Shown one piece after another: positions 31,451 to 38,085 of a stretch of 64,000 nt of DNA (position 1 is the stretch's first letter; each line of letters begins with the position of its first letter). The translations under genes were made by a program, and so were the position numbers. This DNA comes from Pseudoflavonifractor gallinarum (GTDB taxonomy: Bacteria; Bacillota; Clostridia; Oscillospirales; Oscillospiraceae), in NCBI RefSeq assembly GCF_014982855.1, contig NZ_JADCKF010000008.1, positions 1-64,000 of the forward strand, written 5' to 3'. Below the pieces are notes generated by a model. That model ran no database searches. It had not been told where the DNA came from and was given only the letters and a program-made list of their open reading frames with translations.

Positions 31451-31675
31451 CTAACGGTTCTCCCTCCTTCCTTCCGGCGGGGTGCGCCCGTAGAGGGCAT
31501 CGATGGAGCAACAGAGCGTGTCTGCCAGTTCCGGAAGCTTTGATGCGTTTGGAAGAATGGAGCCACGCTCCCACATTGCCACTGTGGACCTCCCTACTCC
31601 CAAGATTTGAGCCAGTGCTTTCTGAGATATTCCACGCTCTTCTCGAATGGCTTTCAGCCTCAACAGCGTCATCAT
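31451..31675 (-). CDS. Cro-like XRE regulator
   Basis: A 74-residue helix-turn-helix protein: MTLLRLKAIREERGISQKAL, then LGVGRSTVAMWERGSILPNA. It is transcribed divergently from the CI-like gene and starts the leftward early operon, the place of Cro. Its promoter overlaps two of the three operators. The ATG at 31675 follows GAGAGGTGA; the longer frame upstream runs through the operator region and was rejected. Confidence 0.85.
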   Translation of the reverse strand: MMTLLRLKAIREERGISQKALAQILGVGRSTVAMWERGSILPNASKLPELADTLCCSIDALYGRTPPEGRRENR

Positions 31676-31696
31676 ATTTGTCACCTCTCTTTCATA

Positions 31697-31713
31697 TGTC
31701 ATGTATCGTGACA
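31697..31713. promoter_or_regulatory. Operator O1 (TGTCA-N7-TGACA)
   Basis: A 17-bp inverted repeat just downstream of the -10 box of the Cro-like promoter; first of three sites spaced by exactly 42 bp. Confidence 0.8.
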
Positions 31714-31715
31714 TA

Positions 31716-31744
31716 AATATAGCACCACATTTCACAAATGTCAA
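31716..31744 (-). promoter_or_regulatory. Leftward early promoter for the Cro-like gene
   Basis: TTGACA and TATATT with a 17-base spacer, read on the minus strand. The -35 box lies within operator O2 and O1 lies just past the -10 box. Confidence 0.85.
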
Positions 31745-31755
31745 TACTAATGACA
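31739..31755. promoter_or_regulatory. Operator O2 (TGTCA-N7-TGACA)
   Basis: A 17-bp inverted repeat covering the -35 box of the leftward promoter, 42 bp from each of the other two operators. Confidence 0.8.
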
Positions 31756-31774
31756 TATATTTTAGAAAGCTCCC

Positions 31775-31803
31775 TTCCAATGTCATTCTGTATGACATAT
31801 AAT
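31775..31803 (+). promoter_or_regulatory. Rightward promoter for the CI-like gene
   Basis: A perfect TATAAT at 31798 with a weak -35 (TTCCAA) and a 17-base spacer consisting of operator O3. A weak -35 suggests it needs activation or low constant expression. Confidence 0.65.
31781..31797. promoter_or_regulatory. Operator O3 (TGTCA-N7-TGACA)
   Basis: A 17-bp inverted repeat exactly filling the spacer of the rightward CI promoter, directly before its -10 box TATAAT (31798-31803). Confidence 0.8.
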
Positions 31804-31820
31804 TGACATGAGGTGACGCC

Positions 31821-32198
31821 ATGAACAGAATCAAAGACCTCCGTACTGCTCAGGTCCCCAAGATGTCACAGGAAAAACTCGGAAAACTTGTTGGAGTGGG
31901 ACGCACGACAGTTACCATGTGGGAAAATGGCTCAAATGAGCCTGATAATGCAACTTTAATTAAGCTGGCTGAAATATTTGGTGTATCAATTGATTACCTT
32001 CTCGGGAACGAAAGCGAGGAATCTGCCCCTCCACCAACAGCGGACAAGCAGCTTGACGAGAGACAAATCATGGCGGCCTTCTGGGGCGGAGACCAGGATC
32101 TCACCGAAGAGGACAAGAAAGCCATGTGGGCCGACGTCAAAAATTTTGCCGCGTTTGTGGCGCAGCAGAAAAAACAGGAGAAGCAGCGGAATGACTGA
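31821..32198 (+). CDS. CI-like XRE repressor
   Basis: A 125-residue repressor with an N-terminal helix-turn-helix (MSQEKLGKLVGVGRTTVTMW). It lacks an S24/LexA peptidase domain, so it is not self-cleaving. The gene directly overlaps an ImmA-type protease gene, as in ICEBs1 ImmR/ImmA and phi105-type switches, where induction works by protease cleavage of the repressor. It would bind the three 17-bp operators. SD GAGGTGA. Confidence 0.88.
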   Translation: MNRIKDLRTAQVPKMSQEKLGKLVGVGRTTVTMWENGSNEPDNATLIKLAEIFGVSIDYLLGNESEESAPPPTADKQLDERQIMAAFWGGDQDLTEEDKKAMWADVKNFAAFVAQQKKQEKQRND

Positions 32199-32622
32199 TC
32201 TCATTGGTCTTTATGATTATGCCAAGCAGCGTGCTATTGGCGTCTATTGGTTTACCATGGACCATGCGGAGTCGCTGTCCTTCATGGATTCCGATGGGGA
32301 CTGCTACATTGCCATGGATCCCTGGCACCTTGGGACACTGGCCGAAGAAAAGACCAAGCTGGCCCACGAGCTGGGGCACTGCGAGACCGGCAGCTTTTAC
32401 AACGAGTACGCCGCTCTGGATGTCCGGCAGAAGCATGAGAACCGTGCCAACCGCTGGGCATGTAAAAAGCTCATCCCGGAGGATGAGCTGAAGAAGGCCG
32501 TTCAAAAGGGGTATCAAGAACCCTGGCAGCTGGCCGAATATTTTGATGTCACAGAAGAATTGATCCGCAAAGCAATCTGCTGGTATAAGTACGGCAACAT
32601 GGCCGTGGATCAGTACCAATAA
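32191..32622 (+). CDS. ImmA/IrrE-type metalloprotease (antirepressor)
   Basis: A 143-residue protein with the zinc-protease motif KLAHELGHCETG and the downstream ENRANRWACKKL helix of ImmA/IrrE family peptidases. In ICEBs1 the homologue cleaves the CI-like ImmR and starts induction. It overlaps the repressor gene by eight bases. The C-terminus resembles a short helix-turn-helix (QLAEYFDVTEELIRKAI). Confidence 0.9.
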   Translation: MTDLIGLYDYAKQRAIGVYWFTMDHAESLSFMDSDGDCYIAMDPWHLGTLAEEKTKLAHELGHCETGSFYNEYAALDVRQKHENRANRWACKKLIPEDELKKAVQKGYQEPWQLAEYFDVTEELIRKAICWYKYGNMAVDQYQ

Positions 32623-32627
32623 AAAAT

Positions 32628-32644
32628 GTGTCCAAGTCGGACAC
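32628..32644. repeat. 17-bp palindrome copy 7
   Basis: GTGTCCAAGTCGGACAC, intergenic, between the ImmA-type gene and the exonuclease-BRCT gene, 17 bases before the latter's ATG. Confidence 0.9.
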
Positions 32645-32660
32645 CGGAAGGGGGCACGCC

Positions 32661-33860
32661 ATGTTGGACCTGTTCAAGCGGCTGTTCTGCCAGAAACAAT
32701 CAAATCCCCTGAGTCAAAATATCTCAATATCTTCTGCCTCTTCTTCTGATGCAGAAGATAGCCCAGAAGCGGCCAATGTCAAGCAAGTCGAAAAAATAAC
32801 AGATATTTTGAATCAGGAGCTGGACGTTAATTTGGAACGAATATACAGTCGGCAATGGGAGTTTGATTTTCCGAATGGTTGCCCCGATAATTTGGACCAA
32901 GAAGATATAGAACCCGATGAGTCCCCAGCACCAACTACACGGTTGAGCCAGGTGCCTTCCTATGTCGTACTGGATTTTGAGACAACTGGCCTATCGCCCG
33001 AATGTGACTGTATCATTGAAATTGGTGCCATAAAATATATCGATGGGCAAGAGTTTGGGGTTATGAATACTTTTGTGAATCCCCAATGTCCTATTCCAGC
33101 TAAAATTACCAGATTGACCGGAATTACCGATGACGATGTATCCGGCGCCCCCACTGTCCAGAATGCAATTGAAAAGCTATACCAGTTCATTGATGGCCTT
33201 CCAATTGTCGCTCACAATGCAAGGTTTGACCTCAGTTTTCTGGACGCAGCTTATCATGCCATAGGTTTGGAGTCAAAGCTCGAATATATTGACACGCTGG
33301 AGCTTGCCCGTCACGCTTTCCCATCTGCTCCAAATCACAAGCTATCTACATTGATTCGTTTCCTGTCTATTGATGACAGTCAAGATCATCGCGCCCTGTC
33401 AGACGTGCGCCAAACACATGCCTTATTTTGCAAATGTATAGCATCCTCGAAAAAGACAATCACCCCGAAATGTTTTCATGGGAGCACCCAATCCAGAGTG
33501 GCTTCCAACGAGTATCATCGTTATCCTAAGTTTTCACCAAAAGATGTTATTTGCACCTGCGACTCGTTAGATAAATCGCATCCGTTGTATCAGAAACGTA
33601 TAGTCTTTACTGGTCAACTCTCCATATCACGCCAAGATGCTGCACAAATGGCCGCTGACGTAGGGGCCATCATCACAGGCGCTGTATCCAGAAAAACAGA
33701 CTATCTGGTTGTTGGCACCCAAGATCTAGCGATAGTCGGAAAGAACGGGGTCAGTTCCAAAGAAAAAAAGGTTCGTGAGCTGAATCAACTCGGTGCGACA
33801 CACATAAAGATTATCCGCGAACGCGAGTTCATCGACTTAGTTCACGCTGTGGAGGTTTAA
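32661..33860 (+). CDS. DEDDh 3'-5' exonuclease with BRCT domain
   Basis: A 399-residue protein. After a disordered N-terminal 95 residues comes a DnaQ-like exonuclease: YVVLDFETTGLSPECDCIIE (Exo I), VAHNARFDLSFLDAAYH (Exo II) and HRALSDVRQTHALF (Exo III with the catalytic His). Residues about 310-395 are a BRCT domain (YQKRIVFTGQLSISRQDAAQ, TDYLVVG). Its base composition is visibly more AT-rich than the late genes. It is coupled to the next gene. A GTG in-frame upstream (32628) is the palindrome and was not used as start; the ATG at 32661 has GGAAGGGGG. Position behind the repressor suggests expression in the lysogen. Confidence 0.88.
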   Translation: MLDLFKRLFCQKQSNPLSQNISISSASSSDAEDSPEAANVKQVEKITDILNQELDVNLERIYSRQWEFDFPNGCPDNLDQEDIEPDESPAPTTRLSQVPSYVVLDFETTGLSPECDCIIEIGAIKYIDGQEFGVMNTFVNPQCPIPAKITRLTGITDDDVSGAPTVQNAIEKLYQFIDGLPIVAHNARFDLSFLDAAYHAIGLESKLEYIDTLELARHAFPSAPNHKLSTLIRFLSIDDSQDHRALSDVRQTHALFCKCIASSKKTITPKCFHGSTQSRVASNEYHRYPKFSPKDVICTCDSLDKSHPLYQKRIVFTGQLSISRQDAAQMAADVGAIITGAVSRKTDYLVVGTQDLAIVGKNGVSSKEKKVRELNQLGATHIKIIREREFIDLVHAVEV

Positions 33861-33863
33861 ATT

Positions 33864-34391
33864 TTGGAAGGACAGATTTCTCTGACCGATACTCCCGAGA
33901 CAGAAACACGGGAGTCATCTTGGCTGGAGCGCACTATGCCGGCCATGCGTACTGCTGTTGAGGACCACGGAGGCCCGTCAGACATGCTTATCCAGAGCGC
34001 CACAAAATCATATACTGCCGTGTTGTTTTGCAACTTCACAGTGTTTCGCCTTCGACTGCGAGGGAAGCAGCACAGCATCTCTATTCCCACTCTATTCTCT
34101 GACCTGATCCCGGAGGGTGTCATCCGAAAGCAGGTAAGCTCCGAGCCGAAGTACATCCGTCTTATGATTGACGATCAACATCCGCTCGATTTCTACACGT
34201 CGTTTCTCTGCCAGATTTCAGGTGCTACGGTGGACCGTTATCCGAAAGAATGGGATTGCTGTTCCAGATATTTAGAGTGCAGCAATGCCAGAACGTGCGT
34301 TCACCCCGATAAGGCTTTCGCTATGCAATGCGGATATCGTAAGATTTTAAGCAGTGGACGTGTGTTCTTCGGCGAAAATCGAAATGTGTAA
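33864..34391 (+). CDS. Cysteine-cluster protein coupled to the exonuclease gene
   Basis: A 175-residue protein. The start is a TTG at 33864 eight bases after GGAGG, three bases past the exonuclease stop. The C-terminal part has a cluster CCSRYLECSNARTCVHPDKA, which could hold zinc or an iron-sulphur cluster, and ends in CGYRKILSSGRVFFGENRN. The middle has alternating strands (YTAVLFCNFTVFRLRLRG). I know similar cysteine clusters in phage proteins but no function. It is likely the exonuclease's partner. Confidence 0.75.
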   Translation: MEGQISLTDTPETETRESSWLERTMPAMRTAVEDHGGPSDMLIQSATKSYTAVLFCNFTVFRLRLRGKQHSISIPTLFSDLIPEGVIRKQVSSEPKYIRLMIDDQHPLDFYTSFLCQISGATVDRYPKEWDCCSRYLECSNARTCVHPDKAFAMQCGYRKILSSGRVFFGENRNV

Positions 34392-34404
34392 TTGCTGCTT
34401 ATCT

Positions 34405-34438
34405 CAAAAAAAGAGCCGGGGCCACGGCCCCGGTCTCT
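34405..34438 (-). terminator. Rho-independent terminator-like hairpin
   Basis: A 12-bp GC-rich stem with loop ACG lies between the cysteine-cluster gene and the recombinase. The T tract is on the minus strand (AAAAAAA at 34406-34412), so it would best stop leftward transcription; the stem may also pause rightward transcription. Confidence 0.6.
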
Positions 34439-34491
34439 TCAAACGCCACGAATCGAACGTTTGTATTAAAATCCTCCAGGAGGTGACCAAC

Positions 34492-35976
34492 ATGGACGCG
34501 GCGGAGTATCTGCGAAAATCCCGTATGGAGGAGGGCATGGACACGGCAGAGGTGCTCTCCAAGCACCGGAAGGCCCTGGCCGAGTTCGCCGCCTCCCACG
34601 GCATCCACATCATCGCCACCTATGAGGAGGTGGTCAGCGGCGAGAGCCTCTATGCCCGGCCGGAGATGCTGCGCCTGCTGGAGGACGTGGAGGAGGGCCG
34701 CTACGACGCGGTGCTGGTCATGGATCTGGACCGGCTCTCCCGCGGCCGGATGAAGGACCAGGGCATCATCCTGGACGCCTTCCGGGACTCGGGCACCCTC
34801 ATCGTCACGCCCGAAAAGACCTACGATCTCTCCGACGATCTGGACGACGAGATGGCGGAGTTCAAGACCTTCATGTCCCGCCGGGAGTACAAGATCATCA
34901 ACAAGCGCCTGCGCCGGGGCTTGAAGCAGAGTATCCACGACGGCTGCTACGTGGCCAACGCCCCCTACGGCTACCGGAAGGTGCTGGTGGACCGGCGGCC
35001 CACCCTGGAGATCTACGAGCCGGAGGCCCGCTTTGTCCGCATGATGTACCAGCTCTATACCCAGGGCTATGGCTGCGTCTCCATCGCCCGGCACGTCAAC
35101 TCCCTGGGGGCCAAGCCACACCGCTCGGAGGAGTTCACCCGCAACAGCGTGGCCCACATCCTCCGCAATCCCACCTTTGTGGGGAAGGTGGTCTGGAACC
35201 AGAAGTCCCACATCCGCAAGGGGGCCAAGGGCAACCCCAAGCACGTTACCATCTATAATCCCCGGGAGAAGTGGACCATCGTGGACGGCCTCCACCCCGC
35301 CATCGTGAGTCAGGAGCTGTACGACCAGGTGCAGGCCATCATGGACGGGCGCTATGTTCCCTCCAAGAACGACGGCACAGTCCGCAGCTCGCTGGCCGGG
35401 CTGGTGAAGTGCGCCAACTGTGGGCAGAACATGCAGCGGATGGTCATGAAGGGGCAGGCCTACCTGCTCTGTATGAAAAAGGGCTGCTGCTCCAGCGCGA
35501 AGTTCGAGCTGGTGGAGCAGCGGGTGCTCTCCTATCTGGAGGAGGCCCTGGTGAAGCTGGAGCTGGAACAGCAGAGCGGCGCGGCCCGGGATACCTCGGT
35601 CCTGGACAGTGCCCTGGAGGCGCTGAAAAAGGAGCTGGCGGCGGCACAGCGGCAGAAGAGCCGCCTCTATGAGCTGCTGGAGCTGGAGGAGTACGACCTG
35701 CCCACCTTCCGGGAGCGGATGTCCGCCGTAAAGGAGAAGATCGCCGGCCTGGAGCGCCGTCAGCGGGAGACCGAGCACGCCATCCGGGACGCCCAGCTGG
35801 CCGACCCGGCCGCTCTGGCCACCAAGATCCGTGCTGTCCTGGACGCCTACGCCGCCGCCGATCCGGCCGGCCGCAACGCCATGCTGAAGAGCGTCATCAG
35901 CACCATCACCTATCAAAAAGAGAAGAAGTCCAGACAGAGCGCCTTCCAGCTTCTCTTTACGCTGAGCCCTTACTAG
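34492..35976 (+). CDS. Large serine recombinase (phage integrase)
   Basis: A 494-residue recombinase. The resolvase domain starts AAEYLRKSRMEEGMDT, with the nucleophile Ser10, and shows the VLVMDLDRLSRGRMKD motif. The recombinase domain follows (PYGYRKVLVDRRP, HILRNPTFVGKVVWN), then a zinc ribbon (CANCGQNMQRM with C-terminal CMKKGCC; first Cys about residue 307) and a long coiled coil (about residues 375-455) that controls synapsis. It ends 32 bases before the broken host gene, fitting an integrase next to attR. The start follows CCAGGAGGTGA; the longer frame was rejected. Confidence 0.95.
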   Translation: MDAAEYLRKSRMEEGMDTAEVLSKHRKALAEFAASHGIHIIATYEEVVSGESLYARPEMLRLLEDVEEGRYDAVLVMDLDRLSRGRMKDQGIILDAFRDSGTLIVTPEKTYDLSDDLDDEMAEFKTFMSRREYKIINKRLRRGLKQSIHDGCYVANAPYGYRKVLVDRRPTLEIYEPEARFVRMMYQLYTQGYGCVSIARHVNSLGAKPHRSEEFTRNSVAHILRNPTFVGKVVWNQKSHIRKGAKGNPKHVTIYNPREKWTIVDGLHPAIVSQELYDQVQAIMDGRYVPSKNDGTVRSSLAGLVKCANCGQNMQRMVMKGQAYLLCMKKGCCSSAKFELVEQRVLSYLEEALVKLELEQQSGAARDTSVLDSALEALKKELAAAQRQKSRLYELLELEEYDLPTFRERMSAVKEKIAGLERRQRETEHAIRDAQLADPAALATKIRAVLDAYAAADPAGRNAMLKSVISTITYQKEKKSRQSAFQLLFTLSPY

Positions 35977-36035
35977 ATCTACTCCCGGGGCGGTCTGCTC
36001 AGAGTATTTAAGACGCTATATCTTCCTCTTTGCAC
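35977..36035. other. Candidate attR (prophage right junction)
   Basis: Between the recombinase stop and the last recognisable codons of the broken host gene. The minus-strand host frame reads ...DSCKEE and then diverges from the DSCKDKDC-type continuation I expect for its family, so the core should lie near 36015-36035. The other junction is outside the window, so the exact core cannot be read. Confidence 0.6.
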
Positions 36036-36124
36036 GAATCAAAGATCTTTCGGGTGTCAATGCAGACGGCTTCCCGGATGCAGGTGTTTTCCTGCACAGG
36101 GCCGGGGGTTACTTTCTCAGGCAT
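36008..36124 (-). pseudogene. 5' fragment of host gene interrupted by the prophage
   Basis: A 38-codon frame, MPEKVTPGPVQENTCIREAV then CIDTRKIFDSCKEE, with a good SD (TAGGAGGTATT). The segment REAVCIDTRKIFDSC is, from memory, the opening of a common clostridial family of 160-300 residues that continues KDCLEDLRV and is linked to spore-coat-like DUF3794 proteins. The frame instead stops after DIAS. The rest of the gene should lie left of the prophage. A CATAGAAT box at 36166-36173 resembles a mother-cell sigma-E/K -10 element (weak evidence). Confidence 0.65.
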
Positions 36125-36217
36125 TGCAATACCTCCTAATGCGTGTTCGGAATTGCTTCCATGCCATTCTATGAGGGGGCGGGAGAATGGTGCGCCCCGC
36201 CCCGGCCCCCGGGACAT

Positions 36218-36263
36218 GAAAAAGCGGCAGAGGTTGGGGCCTCATGCCCTCTCCCTGCCGCTT
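36218..36263 (-). terminator. Leftward terminator before the interrupted gene
   Basis: Stem AAGCGGCAG with its complement at 36255-36263 and a T tract on the minus strand (AAAAA at 36219-36223). It would end leftward transcription arriving from the small-gene side. Confidence 0.7.
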
Positions 36264-36332
36264 ACTTCCAATACTGGCCCGGTTCTGTGTCCATGTCCTT
36301 CACCATCTTTCGAAACGGTTGATTTGGTACAT

Positions 36333-36364
36333 AAAAACAAAAACCACACCAAAGTCTGGTGTGG
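36333..36364 (-). terminator. Terminator of the 27-codon gene
   Basis: CCACACC, seven-base loop, GGTGTGG, then a T-rich tract on the minus strand (36333-36343), 27 bases after the stop codon. Confidence 0.85.
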
Positions 36365-36390
36365 AACAAACCCTGACGGAATCCGGTTTT

Positions 36391-36474
36391 TTAGCGATCG
36401 CTGCGAATGACCTTCTCATCGCCGCCAAAAATCATATCGTCAATATCGGTCCCACGATTCTTCTCATACAACAT
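36391..36474 (-). CDS. 27-residue small protein with its own promoter and terminator
   Basis: MLYEKNRGTDIDDMIFGGDE followed by KVIRSDR and TAA. The ATG comes after GGGAGGTGATACT. A consensus-like promoter lies 31 bases upstream and a strong terminator follows, so this is a complete single-gene transcription unit outside the prophage. The peptide is acidic and soluble-looking, without a signal peptide or cysteine. I know no family. It could be a signalling or regulatory small protein, or a leader peptide. Confidence 0.7.
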   Translation of the reverse strand: MLYEKNRGTDIDDMIFGGDEKVIRSDR

Positions 36475-36504
36475 AGTATCACCTCCCTCGTTTGATCTGT
36501 ACTC

Positions 36505-36533
36505 AGTATACTCTATTTTATGTAAATTTACAA
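36505..36533 (-). promoter_or_regulatory. Promoter of the 27-codon gene with palindromic box
   Basis: On the minus strand, TTGTAA and TATACT with a 17-base spacer. A perfect palindrome TGTAAATTTACA (36521-36532) overlaps the -35 box and could be an operator. Confidence 0.75.
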
Positions 36534-36642
36534 CCCCTGTTTCTTACGATTCCGTGAAGAAATCAAGAACATTTTGTAAATTACCCGTAAAAATCAAGGT
36601 TCTATCCTTGTTTATCCCATTTATTCCCTTTTTCAGGGTAAA

Positions 36643-36676
36643 GGGGGGGCGGCCCGGGATACCCCGGCCACCCCTT
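36643..36676 (-). terminator. Terminator-like hairpin after the CYTH gene
   Basis: A GC-rich stem (GGGTGGCCGGGG paired with CCCGGGCCGCCC) followed on the minus strand by C and a short T tract. Weak T tract, so moderate confidence. Confidence 0.5.
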
Positions 36677-36681
36677 TGTTT

Positions 36682-37158
36682 TTACCCTCTGGTACGGGCC
36701 CAGTAGGCCGCCATGCTCTCCTGCCCCTCCTGGGTGACCTCCCGGAGCAGCCAGGGCTGCCATTCCCCGGGGTCCCAGGCCAGGGCCGCCTCCTCGGTGG
36801 GGAACTCCACCTCGGCGTAGAAGTAGCCCTCGGGGGTGCCCGCGTCCACCTGGTTCCACTCCAGGGTATACCCCTCCGGCAGGGAGTAGCGCCGCTGCTC
36901 TTTTTGGATAAAGGGCTTGTCGATGAAGGCGGCCACCGCCCGGAACTGCGCCTCCTCCACGGGGAACTCCACCTCCATCCGGCTCAGGCCGCTCCCCCGC
37001 TTCAGGCAGAGCAGAAAGCGCTCCTCTCCGTCCGCCCGGCGCTCGCTGCGCACCCGGACGGCGGGGCGGGTGGTCACATACCCCTGCTCCATGTGCCAGA
37101 CCTCGTCGGGCTCTCTCTCCGGCCAGCCACGGGCCAGCCAGCGGCGTTCGATCTCCAT
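36682..37158 (-). CDS. CYTH domain protein (triphosphate tunnel enzyme)
   Basis: A 158-residue protein with the CYTH signature EIERRWLARGW (the ExExK-like N-terminal motif is EIERRWL), VRVRSERRADGEERFLLCLKRG and FIDKPFIQKEQRRYSLPEGY. The tunnel fold binds triphosphorylated substrates; small bacterial members are usually inorganic triphosphatases. The ATG at 37158 follows GACAGGAGG. It is divergent from the flavodoxin/ferredoxin gene. Confidence 0.85.
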   Translation of the reverse strand: MEIERRWLARGWPEREPDEVWHMEQGYVTTRPAVRVRSERRADGEERFLLCLKRGSGLSRMEVEFPVEEAQFRAVAAFIDKPFIQKEQRRYSLPEGYTLEWNQVDAGTPEGYFYAEVEFPTEEAALAWDPGEWQPWLLREVTQEGQESMAAYWARTRG

Positions 37159-37246
37159 ATCCGCTTCCTCCTGTCTCCCCCGCCCGGCGGGGGCCTTGGT
37201 AGTATCAGGATACCCCATTTTCCCCTCAAACGCAACGGCACGCCCT

Positions 37247-37274
37247 TTGAAAAAACGGTCCCCCGTGGTATGAT
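37247..37274 (+). promoter_or_regulatory. Promoter of the EFR1-type gene
   Basis: TTGAAA and TATGAT separated by 16 bases, 31 bases before the ATG of the flavodoxin-ferredoxin gene. Confidence 0.75.
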
Positions 37275-37304
37275 AGAGTTCCAAATGTGAAAGCGAGGGA
37301 TTCC

Positions 37305-38060
37305 ATGATTCTTTCTTTTTCCGGAACCGGCAACAGCCGCTACTGCGCCCAGATGCTCGCCCACCGGCTGGGGGACGCGTATGTGGACGCGGCCTACTAC
37401 CTGCGCCAGGGGAGCCCGGCCCGCCTGCACTCCGAGTCCCCCTGGGTCTTCGTGGCCCCCACGTACAGCTGGCAGCTGCCCCGGGTCTTTCGGGACTTCC
37501 TCCGCAGCAGCTCCTTCTCCGGCTGCCGGGAGGCCTATTTCGTCATGACCTGCGGCGCGGAGATCGGGGACGCCCACCGGGCCAACCGCTCCCTGTGCGG
37601 GGAGCTGGGACTCGCCTGCCGGGGCACCCTGCCGGTGGTCATGCCGGACAACTACCTGGTCCTCTTCCCCGCGCCGGAGGAGGGGGAGAGCAAGCGCCTC
37701 CTCGCCGCCGTCCGGCCCACGCTGGAGCAGGCGGCCGCGCGCATCCAGGCCGGGGAGGACTTCCCGCCCCCCGCCGTGGGCCTGCCCGACCGCCTCAAGT
37801 CCGGCCCGGTCAACCGGCTCTTCTACCGCTTTTTCGTAAAAGCCAAGCCCTTCACGGTCTCCTCCGCCTGCATCTCCTGCGGCAAATGCGCCCAGGACTG
37901 CCCCCTGGGGAACATCCACCTGGAGGGCGGCCGCCCCGTCTGGGGGAAGGACTGCACCCACTGCATGGCCTGTCTCTGCGGCTGCCCCGCGGCGGCCATC
38001 GAGTACGGCAAGGCCACCCGGGGCAAGGCCCGCTACCAGTGTCCCCCCTACCAGCCCTGA
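37305..38060 (+). CDS. EFR1-family flavodoxin-ferredoxin protein
   Basis: A 251-residue protein. The N-terminal flavodoxin-like domain has SFSGTGNSRYCAQMLAHRLG (FMN phosphate loop) and VFVAPTYSWQLPRVFRDFL. The C-terminal 2[4Fe-4S] ferredoxin domain has CISCGKCAQDCP and CTHCMACLCGCP. It belongs to the EFR1 group of electron-transfer proteins frequent in Clostridia. Partner unknown. The start is the ATG at 37305 after GCGAGGG; a GTG six codons upstream is less likely. Confidence 0.88.
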   Translation: MILSFSGTGNSRYCAQMLAHRLGDAYVDAAYYLRQGSPARLHSESPWVFVAPTYSWQLPRVFRDFLRSSSFSGCREAYFVMTCGAEIGDAHRANRSLCGELGLACRGTLPVVMPDNYLVLFPAPEEGESKRLLAAVRPTLEQAAARIQAGEDFPPPAVGLPDRLKSGPVNRLFYRFFVKAKPFTVSSACISCGKCAQDCPLGNIHLEGGRPVWGKDCTHCMACLCGCPAAAIEYGKATRGKARYQCPPYQP

Positions 38061-38085
38061 GCCCCGCTCTGGAAAGGAGTACGCG

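Larger units (their letters stand above)
1..36030. mobile_element. Integrated myovirus-like prophage, right-hand part
   Basis: Leftward head, tail and lysis genes in PBSX-like order, a replication block, divergent CI/Cro-type regulators and a serine recombinase form one continuous phage module. The right boundary is placed just past the recombinase, where a host gene on the minus strand breaks off. The left boundary is outside the window: base 1 is already downstream of the holin. The sheath gene indicates a contractile tail. Gene overlaps of 1 to 17 bases run through the late region, and the reading frames look intact, so the phage may be functional. Confidence 0.93.

Noticed and set aside
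32628-32660. GTG start for the exonuclease-BRCT gene at 32628
   Set aside because: The GTG is part of the palindrome and has no SD; ATG 32661 has GGAAGGGGG at good spacing.
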